NCBI GenBank assembly: GCA_041583135.1
Contig: JBFHGJ010000110.1
Location: 1 to 19,529, forward strand
Direction of reading: 5' to 3'
Source: JABSOG01 sp041583135
GTDB taxonomy: Bacteria > Pseudomonadota > Gammaproteobacteria > Enterobacterales > Alteromonadaceae
DNA: 19,529 nucleotides
Position numbers and translations under genes: made by a program. The notes beneath the pieces were generated by a model, which was given only the letters and a program-made list of their open reading frames with translations, did no database searches and was not told the DNA's origin. Below are positions 5,819-13,175 of the stretch, one piece after another; the first letter of the stretch is position 1, and the number at the start of each line of letters is the position of its first letter.

Positions 5819-7960
5819 ATGAATGCCATCAATCGTCATGCCAGCCAAATGCCCAAACTCAGTGGTGAGTCGGTCGCGCAAAAACGCGCTGAATTAAAAA
5901 CCTACTTTAACCAGACCTGGACACTGTATGAATCTTTATTTGCGCTTATCAACAACGATGATGCCTATTATTTAAGACCTGAGCCGCTGCGCCATCCGCT
6001 GATCTTTTATTATGGCCACACCGCTTGTTTCTACATCAACAAATTGATGCTCGGCAAATACATCGACCAACGGGTTGACCGCCATATCGAATCGACCTGC
6101 GCGGTTGGGGTGGATGAAATGTCTTGGGATGACCTTAACACCGAGCACTATCAATGGCCTACCGTACAACAGGTCAGAGACTACCGTGATACCGTCAAAG
6201 CACTGATCAACTCGCTGATTGACACTATGGAATTAACCCTCCCAATCAGTCAAGATTCCTTGGCTTGGGTGATTTTGATGGGTATCGAGCACGAACGTAT
6301 TCACGTCGAAACATCATCGGTGATCATGCGAATGATGCCTTTAGAGAACCTAACCTCAGACGACACTTGGCTGGCCTGCACCGAAGTCGGTGAAGCCCCT
6401 GAAAACCAATGGGTAAAAATTGCAGCGCAAACGGTTACTATGGGTAAATCAACCGACGACCAAACCTACGGCTGGGATAACGAATTCGGCGAGAAGGTAA
6501 AAGCGGTAGAAGGTTTCAACACATCCAAGTATTTGGTGTCTAACCAAGAATTTATGGCATTTGTTGACGATGGCGGCTATCGCAACGTTAATTACTGGAC
6601 TGAAGAAGGGCAGCACTGGCTAAACTACACCAAAGCCACCATGCCACGCTTCTGGCTACAACGTGATGGTCAATATTATCAACGCAACCTACTGCAAGAG
6701 ATTGCGCTACCACTAAACTGGCCGGTAGAGGTCAACTACCTCGAAGCCAAAGCGTTTTGTAACTGGAAGGCACAAACCAGCAATACTCATGTGCGCCTGC
6801 CGACAGAGGCGGAATGGACTTGTCTGCGCAATACGCTTGAGCAGGACTTGCCGGGCTGGGCCGAAGCACCGGGTAACATCAACTTGGAATACTACGCCTC
6901 ATCATGCCCTGTGAACACTTTTGCCAATGGTGAATTATTTGACGTTATCGGCAATGTCTGGCAATGGACCGAAAGCCATTTTGACGGCTTCAACGGCTTT
7001 AAGGTGCACCCGCTTTACGATGACTTTTCTACCCCGACATTCGACGGTAAACATAACTTGATTAAGGGCGGTTCGTGGATCTCCACCGGCAATGAAGCCC
7101 AGCGCCATTCTCGCTATGCCTTTAGACGCCATTTCTTTCAACATGCCGGTTTTAGATATGTGCAAAGTGAAAGCGCCGAGGTGCCGATTGATAAAGTCAA
7201 CGTCTATGAAGACAGCCAGCCGGTTGCTCGCCAGTTAGAGCGCAACTACGGTGATTTGAGCGGCGCCGAATACCCAATGACCATTGAGAATTACTATGTT
7301 CGTTGCGTCAAAGCCTGTTTGGCTCATATTCCAGCACCGCAGACACTCAAAGCTTTGCATTTGGGCTGTTCTGTCGGCCGTGGTGCATTTGAATTGGCCT
7401 GTCATTTTAATCATGTCGATGCCATCGATTTTACTGCCCGCTTGATAGCTCACGACTATGCCTTACAAGAGCTGGGTGAAAGCCGTTACGTCATTGAGCA
7501 CGAAGGCGAGATCATGGATTTCAAAGAGTTCGATATACGCGCTCACCGTTATTTTGCGGTTAAAGACAAGGTGCATTTCTCCCAAGGAGATGCCTGTAAC
7601 TTAAAGCCCCGCTATGATGGCTACGATCTGATCCTTGCCACTGATGTGCTGGAATCTGTTCACCACCCTGAGCAGTTTTTACAGGTTGCCAAATCGCGCT
7701 TAAATGAAGGGGGTCTATTGGTGCTGGTATCTGGCTATCAATTTGGCGATAGAGACAACGTCGATAGCCAATGGCTCGGCGGCGCCAAACTCAACGGTGA
7801 GAACTTCAGCTCCTTCGACGGTCTAAAACAGCTGCTCGGTGGCGATTTTGACCTACTGGCTACTGAGGAAATTAACGACATTCAGCGTATCAACGCTCGG
7901 CGTTTCGAACTCAACCTCAGCCAGTTGAGTGTGTGGCGCTTAAAAACCTCGCACTCATGA
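5819..7960 (+). CDS. ovoA: OvoA: 5-histidylcysteine sulfoxide synthase with C-terminal thiohistidine N-methyltransferase, 713 aa
   Basis: OvoA is the iron-dependent enzyme that joins cysteine to C5 of histidine with oxygen to give a sulfoxide; its C-terminal domain methylates the later 5-thiohistidine to ovothiol A. The N-terminal DinB-like domain carries the three-His iron site: H67 in YYGHTAC, and H158 and H162 in GIEHERIHVE. A formylglycine-generating-enzyme-like fold follows at about 200-450, with RLPTEAEW (326-333), NVWQWTES (379-386) and KGGSW (416-420). The SAM methyltransferase spans about 485-713, with motif I LHLGCSVGRG (513-522) and the acidic D537. The length and three-domain order are those of full-length bacterial OvoA. 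The start has GGAA about 7 bases upstream. It lies 28 bases after the GS-like gene and overlaps ovoB by ATGA. Confidence 0.96.
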   Translation: MNAINRHASQMPKLSGESVAQKRAELKTYFNQTWTLYESLFALINNDDAYYLRPEPLRHPLIFYYGHTACFYINKLMLGKYIDQRVDRHIESTCAVGVDEMSWDDLNTEHYQWPTVQQVRDYRDTVKALINSLIDTMELTLPISQDSLAWVILMGIEHERIHVETSSVIMRMMPLENLTSDDTWLACTEVGEAPENQWVKIAAQTVTMGKSTDDQTYGWDNEFGEKVKAVEGFNTSKYLVSNQEFMAFVDDGGYRNVNYWTEEGQHWLNYTKATMPRFWLQRDGQYYQRNLLQEIALPLNWPVEVNYLEAKAFCNWKAQTSNTHVRLPTEAEWTCLRNTLEQDLPGWAEAPGNINLEYYASSCPVNTFANGELFDVIGNVWQWTESHFDGFNGFKVHPLYDDFSTPTFDGKHNLIKGGSWISTGNEAQRHSRYAFRRHFFQHAGFRYVQSESAEVPIDKVNVYEDSQPVARQLERNYGDLSGAEYPMTIENYYVRCVKACLAHIPAPQTLKALHLGCSVGRGAFELACHFNHVDAIDFTARLIAHDYALQELGESRYVIEHEGEIMDFKEFDIRAHRYFAVKDKVHFSQGDACNLKPRYDGYDLILATDVLESVHHPEQFLQVAKSRLNEGGLLVLVSGYQFGDRDNVDSQWLGGAKLNGENFSSFDGLKQLLGGDFDLLATEEINDIQRINARRFELNLSQLSVWRLKTSHS

Positions 7961-9063
7961 GTCGCTTTAAACCCTTTGCTCACCTTGAGTATATGAATGA
8001 CTTGCGCAGCAGGCTACCCAAGCCGCTGCGCTACAACTTGAGCGATTCATGTGCCGAGACCTTGAGCGTTAAAGCGCTGATGAGCTATGACAAAAGTCAG
8101 CAGTTAGACAACTTATCGCTGAGCTACGCCAGTATTAGCGGTAGCGAGCCATTGCGACAGCAAATCGCTCGCTATCATGGTGGCAACGCCGAACAGGTCG
8201 TGACTTTTTGCGGCGCGCAAGAAGCACTATTTGCCCTGTTTAATGACCTCATTGAACCGGGCGATGAAGTGATTAATTTAAGCCCTGCCTACCCTTCTAT
8301 TTTGGCATTGCCCGAACAGCTTGGCGCCAAAGTGAAATCTATTGCGCTGAGCATGGAAAACGACTGGCAGTTTACACTAGATGAGGTTAAAGCGCGGATT
8401 AGCCCCGCCACCAAAATCATTGTCCTGAATTCACCGCACAATCCAACAGGTGCCGTCATGCCGATGGCGCTGGCCAATGATTTGCTGGCACTGGCTCAAG
8501 CCCATGGTATTTATATCATCAGTGATGAGGTCTCACTGAGGTCAAACTACAACAATCTTGACCTCGATTATCCATTTTTACGTTATGAACGTGGTGTGGT
8601 GGTTGGCGTGATGTCCAAAAGTCTTGGTCTTGCCGGTGTGCGGATTGGCTGGGCCATCACTCAAGACAAAGCCTTACGTCAGGGCCTAATGGATATGCGC
8701 GGCTATACTTCGATTTGCGGTTCAACTACCGATGAATATCTGGCCACTATCGCTTTAGCGCACGCTGAGCAGCTCTTAGAGCGCAACAACGCCATCATCA
8801 AGACCAATATTGCTTTATTCGAACAGTTTATTGCGCAATCTAACGGCGAGTTTGAGTGGGTAAAACCTCAAGCGGGCATTTTGACGTTGGTTAAAGTCAA
8901 TCGAGCACAGGATGTGATGGCACTTGCAAAGCACATGGCATTTGAACAACAGCTGCTGTTATTGCCGGGCAAGTTATTTGGTATCGAGGGAAATTATTTT
9001 CGCTTAGGGCTGGGCCGTGAGCATTTCGCACAGGCCCTAGCAGCATTTAAGGCAGGTCTTTAA
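7957..9063 (+). CDS. ovoB: OvoB: PLP-dependent 5-histidylcysteine sulfoxide lyase, 368 aa
   Basis: This is a fold-type I PLP enzyme of the aminotransferase class I/II superfamily. NSPHNPTG (158-165) holds the Asn that contacts the cofactor, SDEV (189-192) holds the Asp that pairs with the pyridine nitrogen, and SKSLGLAGVRIGW (220-232) holds the Schiff-base Lys221. YFRLGLGR (347-354) supplies the usual carboxylate-binding Arg. The usual DEVY tyrosine is replaced (SDEVSLR), which hints at lyase rather than transaminase chemistry. Directly after ovoA, the expected role is cleavage of the C-S bond of 5-histidylcysteine sulfoxide to give 5-thiohistidine. The frame is open to an ATG at 7933. I chose 7957 because it overlaps the ovoA stop as ATGA, the normal coupled arrangement. 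A hairpin overlaps its stop. Confidence 0.9.
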   Translation: MSRFKPFAHLEYMNDLRSRLPKPLRYNLSDSCAETLSVKALMSYDKSQQLDNLSLSYASISGSEPLRQQIARYHGGNAEQVVTFCGAQEALFALFNDLIEPGDEVINLSPAYPSILALPEQLGAKVKSIALSMENDWQFTLDEVKARISPATKIIVLNSPHNPTGAVMPMALANDLLALAQAHGIYIISDEVSLRSNYNNLDLDYPFLRYERGVVVGVMSKSLGLAGVRIGWAITQDKALRQGLMDMRGYTSICGSTTDEYLATIALAHAEQLLERNNAIIKTNIALFEQFIAQSNGEFEWVKPQAGILTLVKVNRAQDVMALAKHMAFEQQLLLLPGKLFGIEGNYFRLGLGREHFAQALAAFKAGL

Positions 9064-9074
9064 CCTGCCTTAAA
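9046..9074. terminator. perfect 12-bp hairpin between convergent ovoB and the nucleotidase gene
   Basis: TTTAAGGCAGGT (9046-9057) and ACCTGCCTTAAA (9063-9074) are perfect complements around a 5-base loop that contains part of the ovoB stop codon. It sits where both convergent genes end, so a two-way terminator is the natural reading. The flanks lack a clean run of T after the stem on either strand; the AAA/TTT pairs are within the stem. Confidence 0.5.
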
Positions 9075-9095
9075 CGACCTAAAATCAGTATATGG

Positions 9096-10751
9096 TTACT
9101 TATCTAAGATGCAGGCTAAAGTGGTGCGTTCACTATTGCACACTCGGCCCGGCAACTCTGGGGCAATCCCTTTGCCTTGCTGCCATTTTGCTTCAATATA
9201 GCTGCGTACTACGTCTTTAAGTTCAATGTAGTCGCCATATTTGATCTCATTGTCAAGATTAAGCATGGTATAACCATCCTGATCGCCAATAGTCGGATCA
9301 ACAATGTAACTATTCACTGAAGCCAAAATAATGTCGTTAGGTTTTACCTTGGTCAGTTTGCCATCTGCACCAATCAAGCTCAGGTCGGTCACTTTTTGCT
9401 TGGCGACATCATGACGAAATGCCATGCCAGAGACCTGCAAATATCGGCCATTGCCAGTCCAGTCGGTGATCCCGTGCTCAACTGCTTGTTGTAACTGCGC
9501 GCCGGTGATCTCAATTAAACGCAATGATACCGGATACTGAAAGATGGCATTGAGATACCATTCGTTCAGTTCCGTGAGCGCAGGAATGTTCTGATTCAAC
9601 CTTAGGCTGCCTGAGTTTAATAGACTCACCTGCACTTTCTTACCCTGTGGCAAACTCACCTTATCAAACGCACTGATCATTTGGTCGGCAACAAACGCAC
9701 CAAGGTTGGTTTCGAACCGTCTGATCTCCAACTCCTCGGCAACCAATTTCACATCAGTACGGCCAAAGACTTGCACAAGACAATCGGCCTGTTGGCGATT
9801 TTTACTACAATATTCCTGTTGATAACGCTGACGCCACTGATTGGTGCGATCGACCAGTTGCTGATCGGAGGCAATGGTCGTTTCATCCAAGATGGTAAAG
9901 CGATAGGCAATATCTACCTTACCCTTGGCATCGACATTGACCGTAGCAATTGTCGCACTGCGGGCGTCGGCATCGGCCTTATAAATACAGCGATTGGCAA
10001 CGCACACATGTTGTCTGGCATGTTCATGACCGCCAAATACGGCATTAGGACCATTGTCACCCAAGGCTTTCAATAATGCTTCATCTTCAGATATCGGCAA
10101 ATGCGTGACGGCAAAAATCACCTCGGCACCCGCCTGTTTCAAAGCCGCAATCTGACGCTTACTTTGGGTGAGGTAGTCATTATCGATTTTGGCATATTCC
10201 GGCACAGCAATATCGGTGGTAATACCGTAAATGCCGACTTTAACGCCATTGATGGTGACCACTTTATTGTCAATTAAAGACTTTTTATATTCAGCGCTGG
10301 ATTTACGTGCCGCAGGGGCTAGGTTGATATTACTGCCAAGCCAATAAAAGCCTGATTGCTCAATGCGTTGCGCCAGCATTGGGCCATATTTGAGGCCACG
10401 CTTATCGAATTCATGGTTACCAAAGGCCACAAAAAAACGCTCGTCAAAAGCGTTAAAATCGCCATCGAGACCATTCATCAAATCGACCATTTGCTCGCCT
10501 TTGAAATGGCTGCTCATCGACGATGGAAAAAGAAAATCACCAGCATGGAGCAACAATGCCGGTTCACCCGGTCTACCAAGCTGTTCACGTAACACTCGTA
10601 GGCGTGCCATTGAGCCGGATTTACCGGCATCGATACCTTCAATATTGTAGATATCATTAATCGCCATGACATTAAACTGGCGCGTTTCGGCGCTATTGGC
10701 GGCAACTGAGAGCGTCGCTAATGCCGCAAACAATAAACCCTTAACAGGCAT
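9096..10751 (-). CDS. periplasmic metallophosphatase / 5'-nucleotidase (UshA-like), 551 aa
   Basis: A signal peptide (MPVKGLLFAALATLSVAANSA, cleavage near 21) precedes a calcineurin-like metallophosphatase domain. Its motifs are D33 in INDIY, GDFLF (71-75), FGNHEFD (110-116), VTHLP and FGGHEH. The C-terminal half is a 5'-nucleotidase substrate domain (LLNSGSLR and a late IVDPTIGDQDGYTM). Such enzymes hydrolyse extracellular nucleotides or related phosphoesters in the periplasm. The first metal motif is normally N-D-x-H but reads N-D-I-Y here, so one His ligand is replaced by Tyr; activity or metal choice may differ from UshA. Cys residues in CVANRC and CSKNRQQADC could form disulfides. AAGGAT lies 8 bases before the ATG and a good promoter is upstream. 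It is convergent with ovoB; substrate unknown. Confidence 0.88.
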   Translation of the reverse strand: MPVKGLLFAALATLSVAANSAETRQFNVMAINDIYNIEGIDAGKSGSMARLRVLREQLGRPGEPALLLHAGDFLFPSSMSSHFKGEQMVDLMNGLDGDFNAFDERFFVAFGNHEFDKRGLKYGPMLAQRIEQSGFYWLGSNINLAPAARKSSAEYKKSLIDNKVVTINGVKVGIYGITTDIAVPEYAKIDNDYLTQSKRQIAALKQAGAEVIFAVTHLPISEDEALLKALGDNGPNAVFGGHEHARQHVCVANRCIYKADADARSATIATVNVDAKGKVDIAYRFTILDETTIASDQQLVDRTNQWRQRYQQEYCSKNRQQADCLVQVFGRTDVKLVAEELEIRRFETNLGAFVADQMISAFDKVSLPQGKKVQVSLLNSGSLRLNQNIPALTELNEWYLNAIFQYPVSLRLIEITGAQLQQAVEHGITDWTGNGRYLQVSGMAFRHDVAKQKVTDLSLIGADGKLTKVKPNDIILASVNSYIVDPTIGDQDGYTMLNLDNEIKYGDYIELKDVVRSYIEAKWQQGKGIAPELPGRVCNSERTTLACILDK

Positions 10752-10791
10752 ATCGGATATCCTTGTTTTTTATATAAGAAAAGCTGGTAGC

Positions 10792-10820
10792 ACTATAGCG
10801 TGCCTCGGCGGGTTCGACAA
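10792..10820 (-). promoter_or_regulatory. sigma-70 promoter for the nucleotidase gene
   Basis: On the minus strand TTGTCG (10815-10820) and TATAGT (10792-10797) are separated by exactly 17 bases. Transcription would start near 10785, about 35 bases before the ATG at 10751. This supports expression separate from the amidase gene upstream. Confidence 0.5.
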
Positions 10821-10833
10821 CTCAAAGGCCATA

Positions 10834-10854
10834 CGGCAGCCGGTTCGACTGCCG
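10834..10854 (-). terminator. GC-rich hairpin after the amidase gene
   Basis: CGGCAG and CTGCCG form a 6-bp stem with a 9-base loop, 24 bases after the amidase stop and just before the nucleotidase promoter. No T-run follows on the minus strand, so a standard intrinsic terminator is not shown. A second short palindrome, TGACA-CT-TGTCA, lies at 10856-10867. Confidence 0.3.
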
Positions 10855-10877
10855 CTGACACTTGTCACTGTTGGCTA

Positions 10878-12419
10878 TTACAGTTGGGGTTTAACACGGG
10901 CTTTGGCCGCCTGTTCAAAGCTATAAGCAGCCTCAATCAGCTTACCTTCTTGCAAGGCACTGGCAAAAAACGACATACCAACCGGCAGCCCTTGAACGGT
11001 ACCCATTGGCACAGTGATGTGCGGGTAGCCACTGACCGCCGCTGCCGAAGTTGCAGAGCCAGAATAGTGATCGCCATTAACATAATCAATCTTCCACGCA
11101 GGCCCTGTCGTTGGGGCAATTAAGATCTCAACATTGTATTTAACCAGCGCCTCATCTATTCCTTTTTTACCGGCATTCAACTTGGCATTGGTCAGCGCAC
11201 TTTTATAAGTGTCGTCACTAAGGGCTCCTTTTTCTTGTGCCATCAAGAAGATCTCTTGGCCAAAATAAGGCATTTCCAATGGCGTGAACCGATTATTGAA
11301 GGCAATGAGGTCGCCTAATGACTTTGGCAAACCGCGCTTGGTTTGAGCCAGGTATTGATTGATGTCATGCTTGAATTCATACAGCAACACCGTATATTCA
11401 TCTTCGCCCCAACTGCCGACAGTATCGATATTGGCATTTTCGACAATAATAGCACCTTGGGCCTTGAAGTGTTCTAATGCTTGAGTGAATACCGTATCGA
11501 GCTTCGAATGATAGCCCATCAAATTCCGCACCACACCAATACGTTTACCCTTCAGGCCGTCCGCTTTTAAATGACTGACGTAATCGATATTGCTGGTGAC
11601 TGCACCTTTGTCTTTTTTGTCACGAGCGACCATCGCTTGTAGCATATAAACCGCGTCGGTCACCGTTCGCGCCATTGGGCCTGCGGTATCTTGGCTGTGA
11701 GCAATGGGGATGATGCCGTTGCGGCTAATGGTGCCAAGGGTTGGTTTGATGCCAACCACGCCATTGACTGCCGACGGGCAAGTCACCGAACCATCGGTTT
11801 CGGTGCCGACAGCCAATACGGTCAAGTTGGCGCTCACAGCAACACCGGAACCTGAGCTAGAACCGCAAGGAGAGCGAGTGTTGTCATAGGGGTTGCGGGT
11901 TTGACCATGTAATGCGCTCCAGCCGCTGGCACTGTTGGTCGAGCGGAAGTTGGCCCATTGAGAAAGATTCACCTTGCCGAGAATGATAGCCCCTTCATCT
12001 CGCAAGCGTCTGACCAAAAACGCATCTTTGCTCGGGTAGTTGTCTTTAAGTGCCCACGAACCTGCGGTATTGGCCATGCCGTCTGCGGTATCGATATTGT
12101 CTTTGAGCAATACCGGGATCCCATGCAATTTACCACGCATCTTGCCGCTTGCTTGTGCTTTATCGAGCGCTTGCGCTTGCTTGATGGCGTCTTGGCTGAT
12201 GGTAACAACCGCATTGAGCTTCACGCCATTATCATCATATTGCTCGATTCTATCTAAGTAATAACGCACCAACGCTTCGTAACTTAAATGCCCTTGAGCC
12301 ACTTGGGTTTGGATCTGGTCGATGGTCAGTTCTTCATAGCTGTCACTGGCAGCCACAAAGGGAGTGTAAATCGATGCGCATAGACACACCGACAGCAAAA
12401 AGCGGTTGATAGTTTTCAT
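10878..12419 (-). CDS. exported amidase of the amidase-signature family, 513 aa
   Basis: The amidase-signature core is clear. Lys106 is in LHGIPVLLKDNIDT. The Ser/Gly-rich segment SPCGSSSGSG (183-192) carries the cis-serine. GTETDGSVTCP (205-215) carries the likely nucleophile Ser211. These form the Ser-Ser-Lys triad that hydrolyses amide bonds. An N-terminal signal peptide (MKTINRFLLSVCLCASIYTPFVAA) sends it to the periplasm. This separates it from GatA, which is cytoplasmic and sits with gatB/gatC. Substrate cannot be told; peptide-like or aryl amides are possible. It begins 21 bases after the beta-barrel gene on the same strand, so it is probably the last gene of that operon. There is no good ribosome site before ATG 12419, which may mean it relies on upstream translation. 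Confidence 0.9.
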   Translation of the reverse strand: MKTINRFLLSVCLCASIYTPFVAASDSYEELTIDQIQTQVAQGHLSYEALVRYYLDRIEQYDDNGVKLNAVVTISQDAIKQAQALDKAQASGKMRGKLHGIPVLLKDNIDTADGMANTAGSWALKDNYPSKDAFLVRRLRDEGAIILGKVNLSQWANFRSTNSASGWSALHGQTRNPYDNTRSPCGSSSGSGVAVSANLTVLAVGTETDGSVTCPSAVNGVVGIKPTLGTISRNGIIPIAHSQDTAGPMARTVTDAVYMLQAMVARDKKDKGAVTSNIDYVSHLKADGLKGKRIGVVRNLMGYHSKLDTVFTQALEHFKAQGAIIVENANIDTVGSWGEDEYTVLLYEFKHDINQYLAQTKRGLPKSLGDLIAFNNRFTPLEMPYFGQEIFLMAQEKGALSDDTYKSALTNAKLNAGKKGIDEALVKYNVEILIAPTTGPAWKIDYVNGDHYSGSATSAAAVSGYPHITVPMGTVQGLPVGMSFFASALQEGKLIEAAYSFEQAAKARVKPQL

Positions 12420-12440
12420 TGGGGATCTAATTTGTTTGTG

Positions 12441-13175
12441 TTATTTGAAATGGTAGTTCAGGCCGACCGACCACATCTGCTTGGCTTCGTTGTCGAGTTT
12501 ATAACGCTCGAAATTGATCTCCAACGTCATCTCTTCGGTCAATTGATAACCGCCGCCTAAGCCAAAATAAACATCGGTACCACCATCACTACCGCTCTGT
12601 TTGCTCAACGGATTGGGATTAAGCGGTTGACCGCTGTCTCCACCTTGCCAGTTGAACAGACCAATACTCCCAGTCAAACCAAAGTTATCACTTAAATTAT
12701 AGTGATAGCTACTTTCGAGGGTAAAACCATCGGCAGAATTGGCTAATATTTTACGACTAGGAGAGAATAACTTCGATGAGGGGGTGTTGTCGATACTATT
12801 AATATCTAATTCAACATCTTGCAGGTCAACATAAGCAGCGCCAATGGCAAAATGTTCTGACAGGTCGAACTCGACATTGACCTTCCAGCCGCTGCGGCTG
12901 TCATCGACAGCAACATTGGTGACACTGACACTGGTGGCCTCTTTCGCGCTCACACCAGATACGCCGTCAACGCTCAAATTAGACGACAATATCACAGCAG
13001 GTGCATCGGTTTTCCACTTATCAGAGTCGCTTAGAGCAAGCGACTGTGCTGCTGCGGACAATGAGGTAAACGACATAACACCCGCCACCAGCCATAGACC
13101 GCAGCGCATTGATGCGGATATCAGGCAAGCTAAGCCATTGAGGCGTCGCGGTATTGTGTCAGTTACATTCATCAT
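12441..13175 (-). CDS. outer-membrane beta-barrel-like protein, about 244 aa
   Basis: After a signal-like segment (CGLWLVAGVMSFTSLSAAAQ, cleavage near AAA), the protein shows alternating amphipathic strands rich in aromatic ends. Examples are GWKVNVEFDLSEHFAIGAAYVDLQ, TLESSYHYNLSDNFGLTGSIGLF, TDVYFGLGGGYQLTEEMTLEINF and a final QMWSVGLNYHFK. This is typical of small OmpW/OmpA-like 8-strand barrels, and the last strand ends in F plus one Lys. The frame extends to a TTG at 13181. The ATG at 13175 overlaps the stop of the giant protein as ATGA and has AGGA 9 bases upstream, so translation looks coupled. That start gives an unusually long n-region; Met at 13109 would give a classical signal peptide but has no ribosome site. 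Likely in the outer membrane; function unknown. Confidence 0.75.
   Translation of the reverse strand: MMNVTDTIPRRLNGLACLISASMRCGLWLVAGVMSFTSLSAAAQSLALSDSDKWKTDAPAVILSSNLSVDGVSGVSAKEATSVSVTNVAVDDSRSGWKVNVEFDLSEHFAIGAAYVDLQDVELDINSIDNTPSSKLFSPSRKILANSADGFTLESSYHYNLSDNFGLTGSIGLFNWQGGDSGQPLNPNPLSKQSGSDGGTDVYFGLGGGYQLTEEMTLEINFERYKLDNEAKQMWSVGLNYHFK

Noticed and set aside
10810..10855. GGTTCGAC repeats resembling a tRNA T-arm
   Set aside because: No acceptor stem, anticodon arm or CCA-compatible end can be folded around them; the spacing fits the promoter and hairpin instead.
10878..12419. GatA subunit of glutamyl-tRNA amidotransferase
   Set aside because: It has a signal peptide and no gatB or gatC neighbours, so a stand-alone exported amidase fits better.
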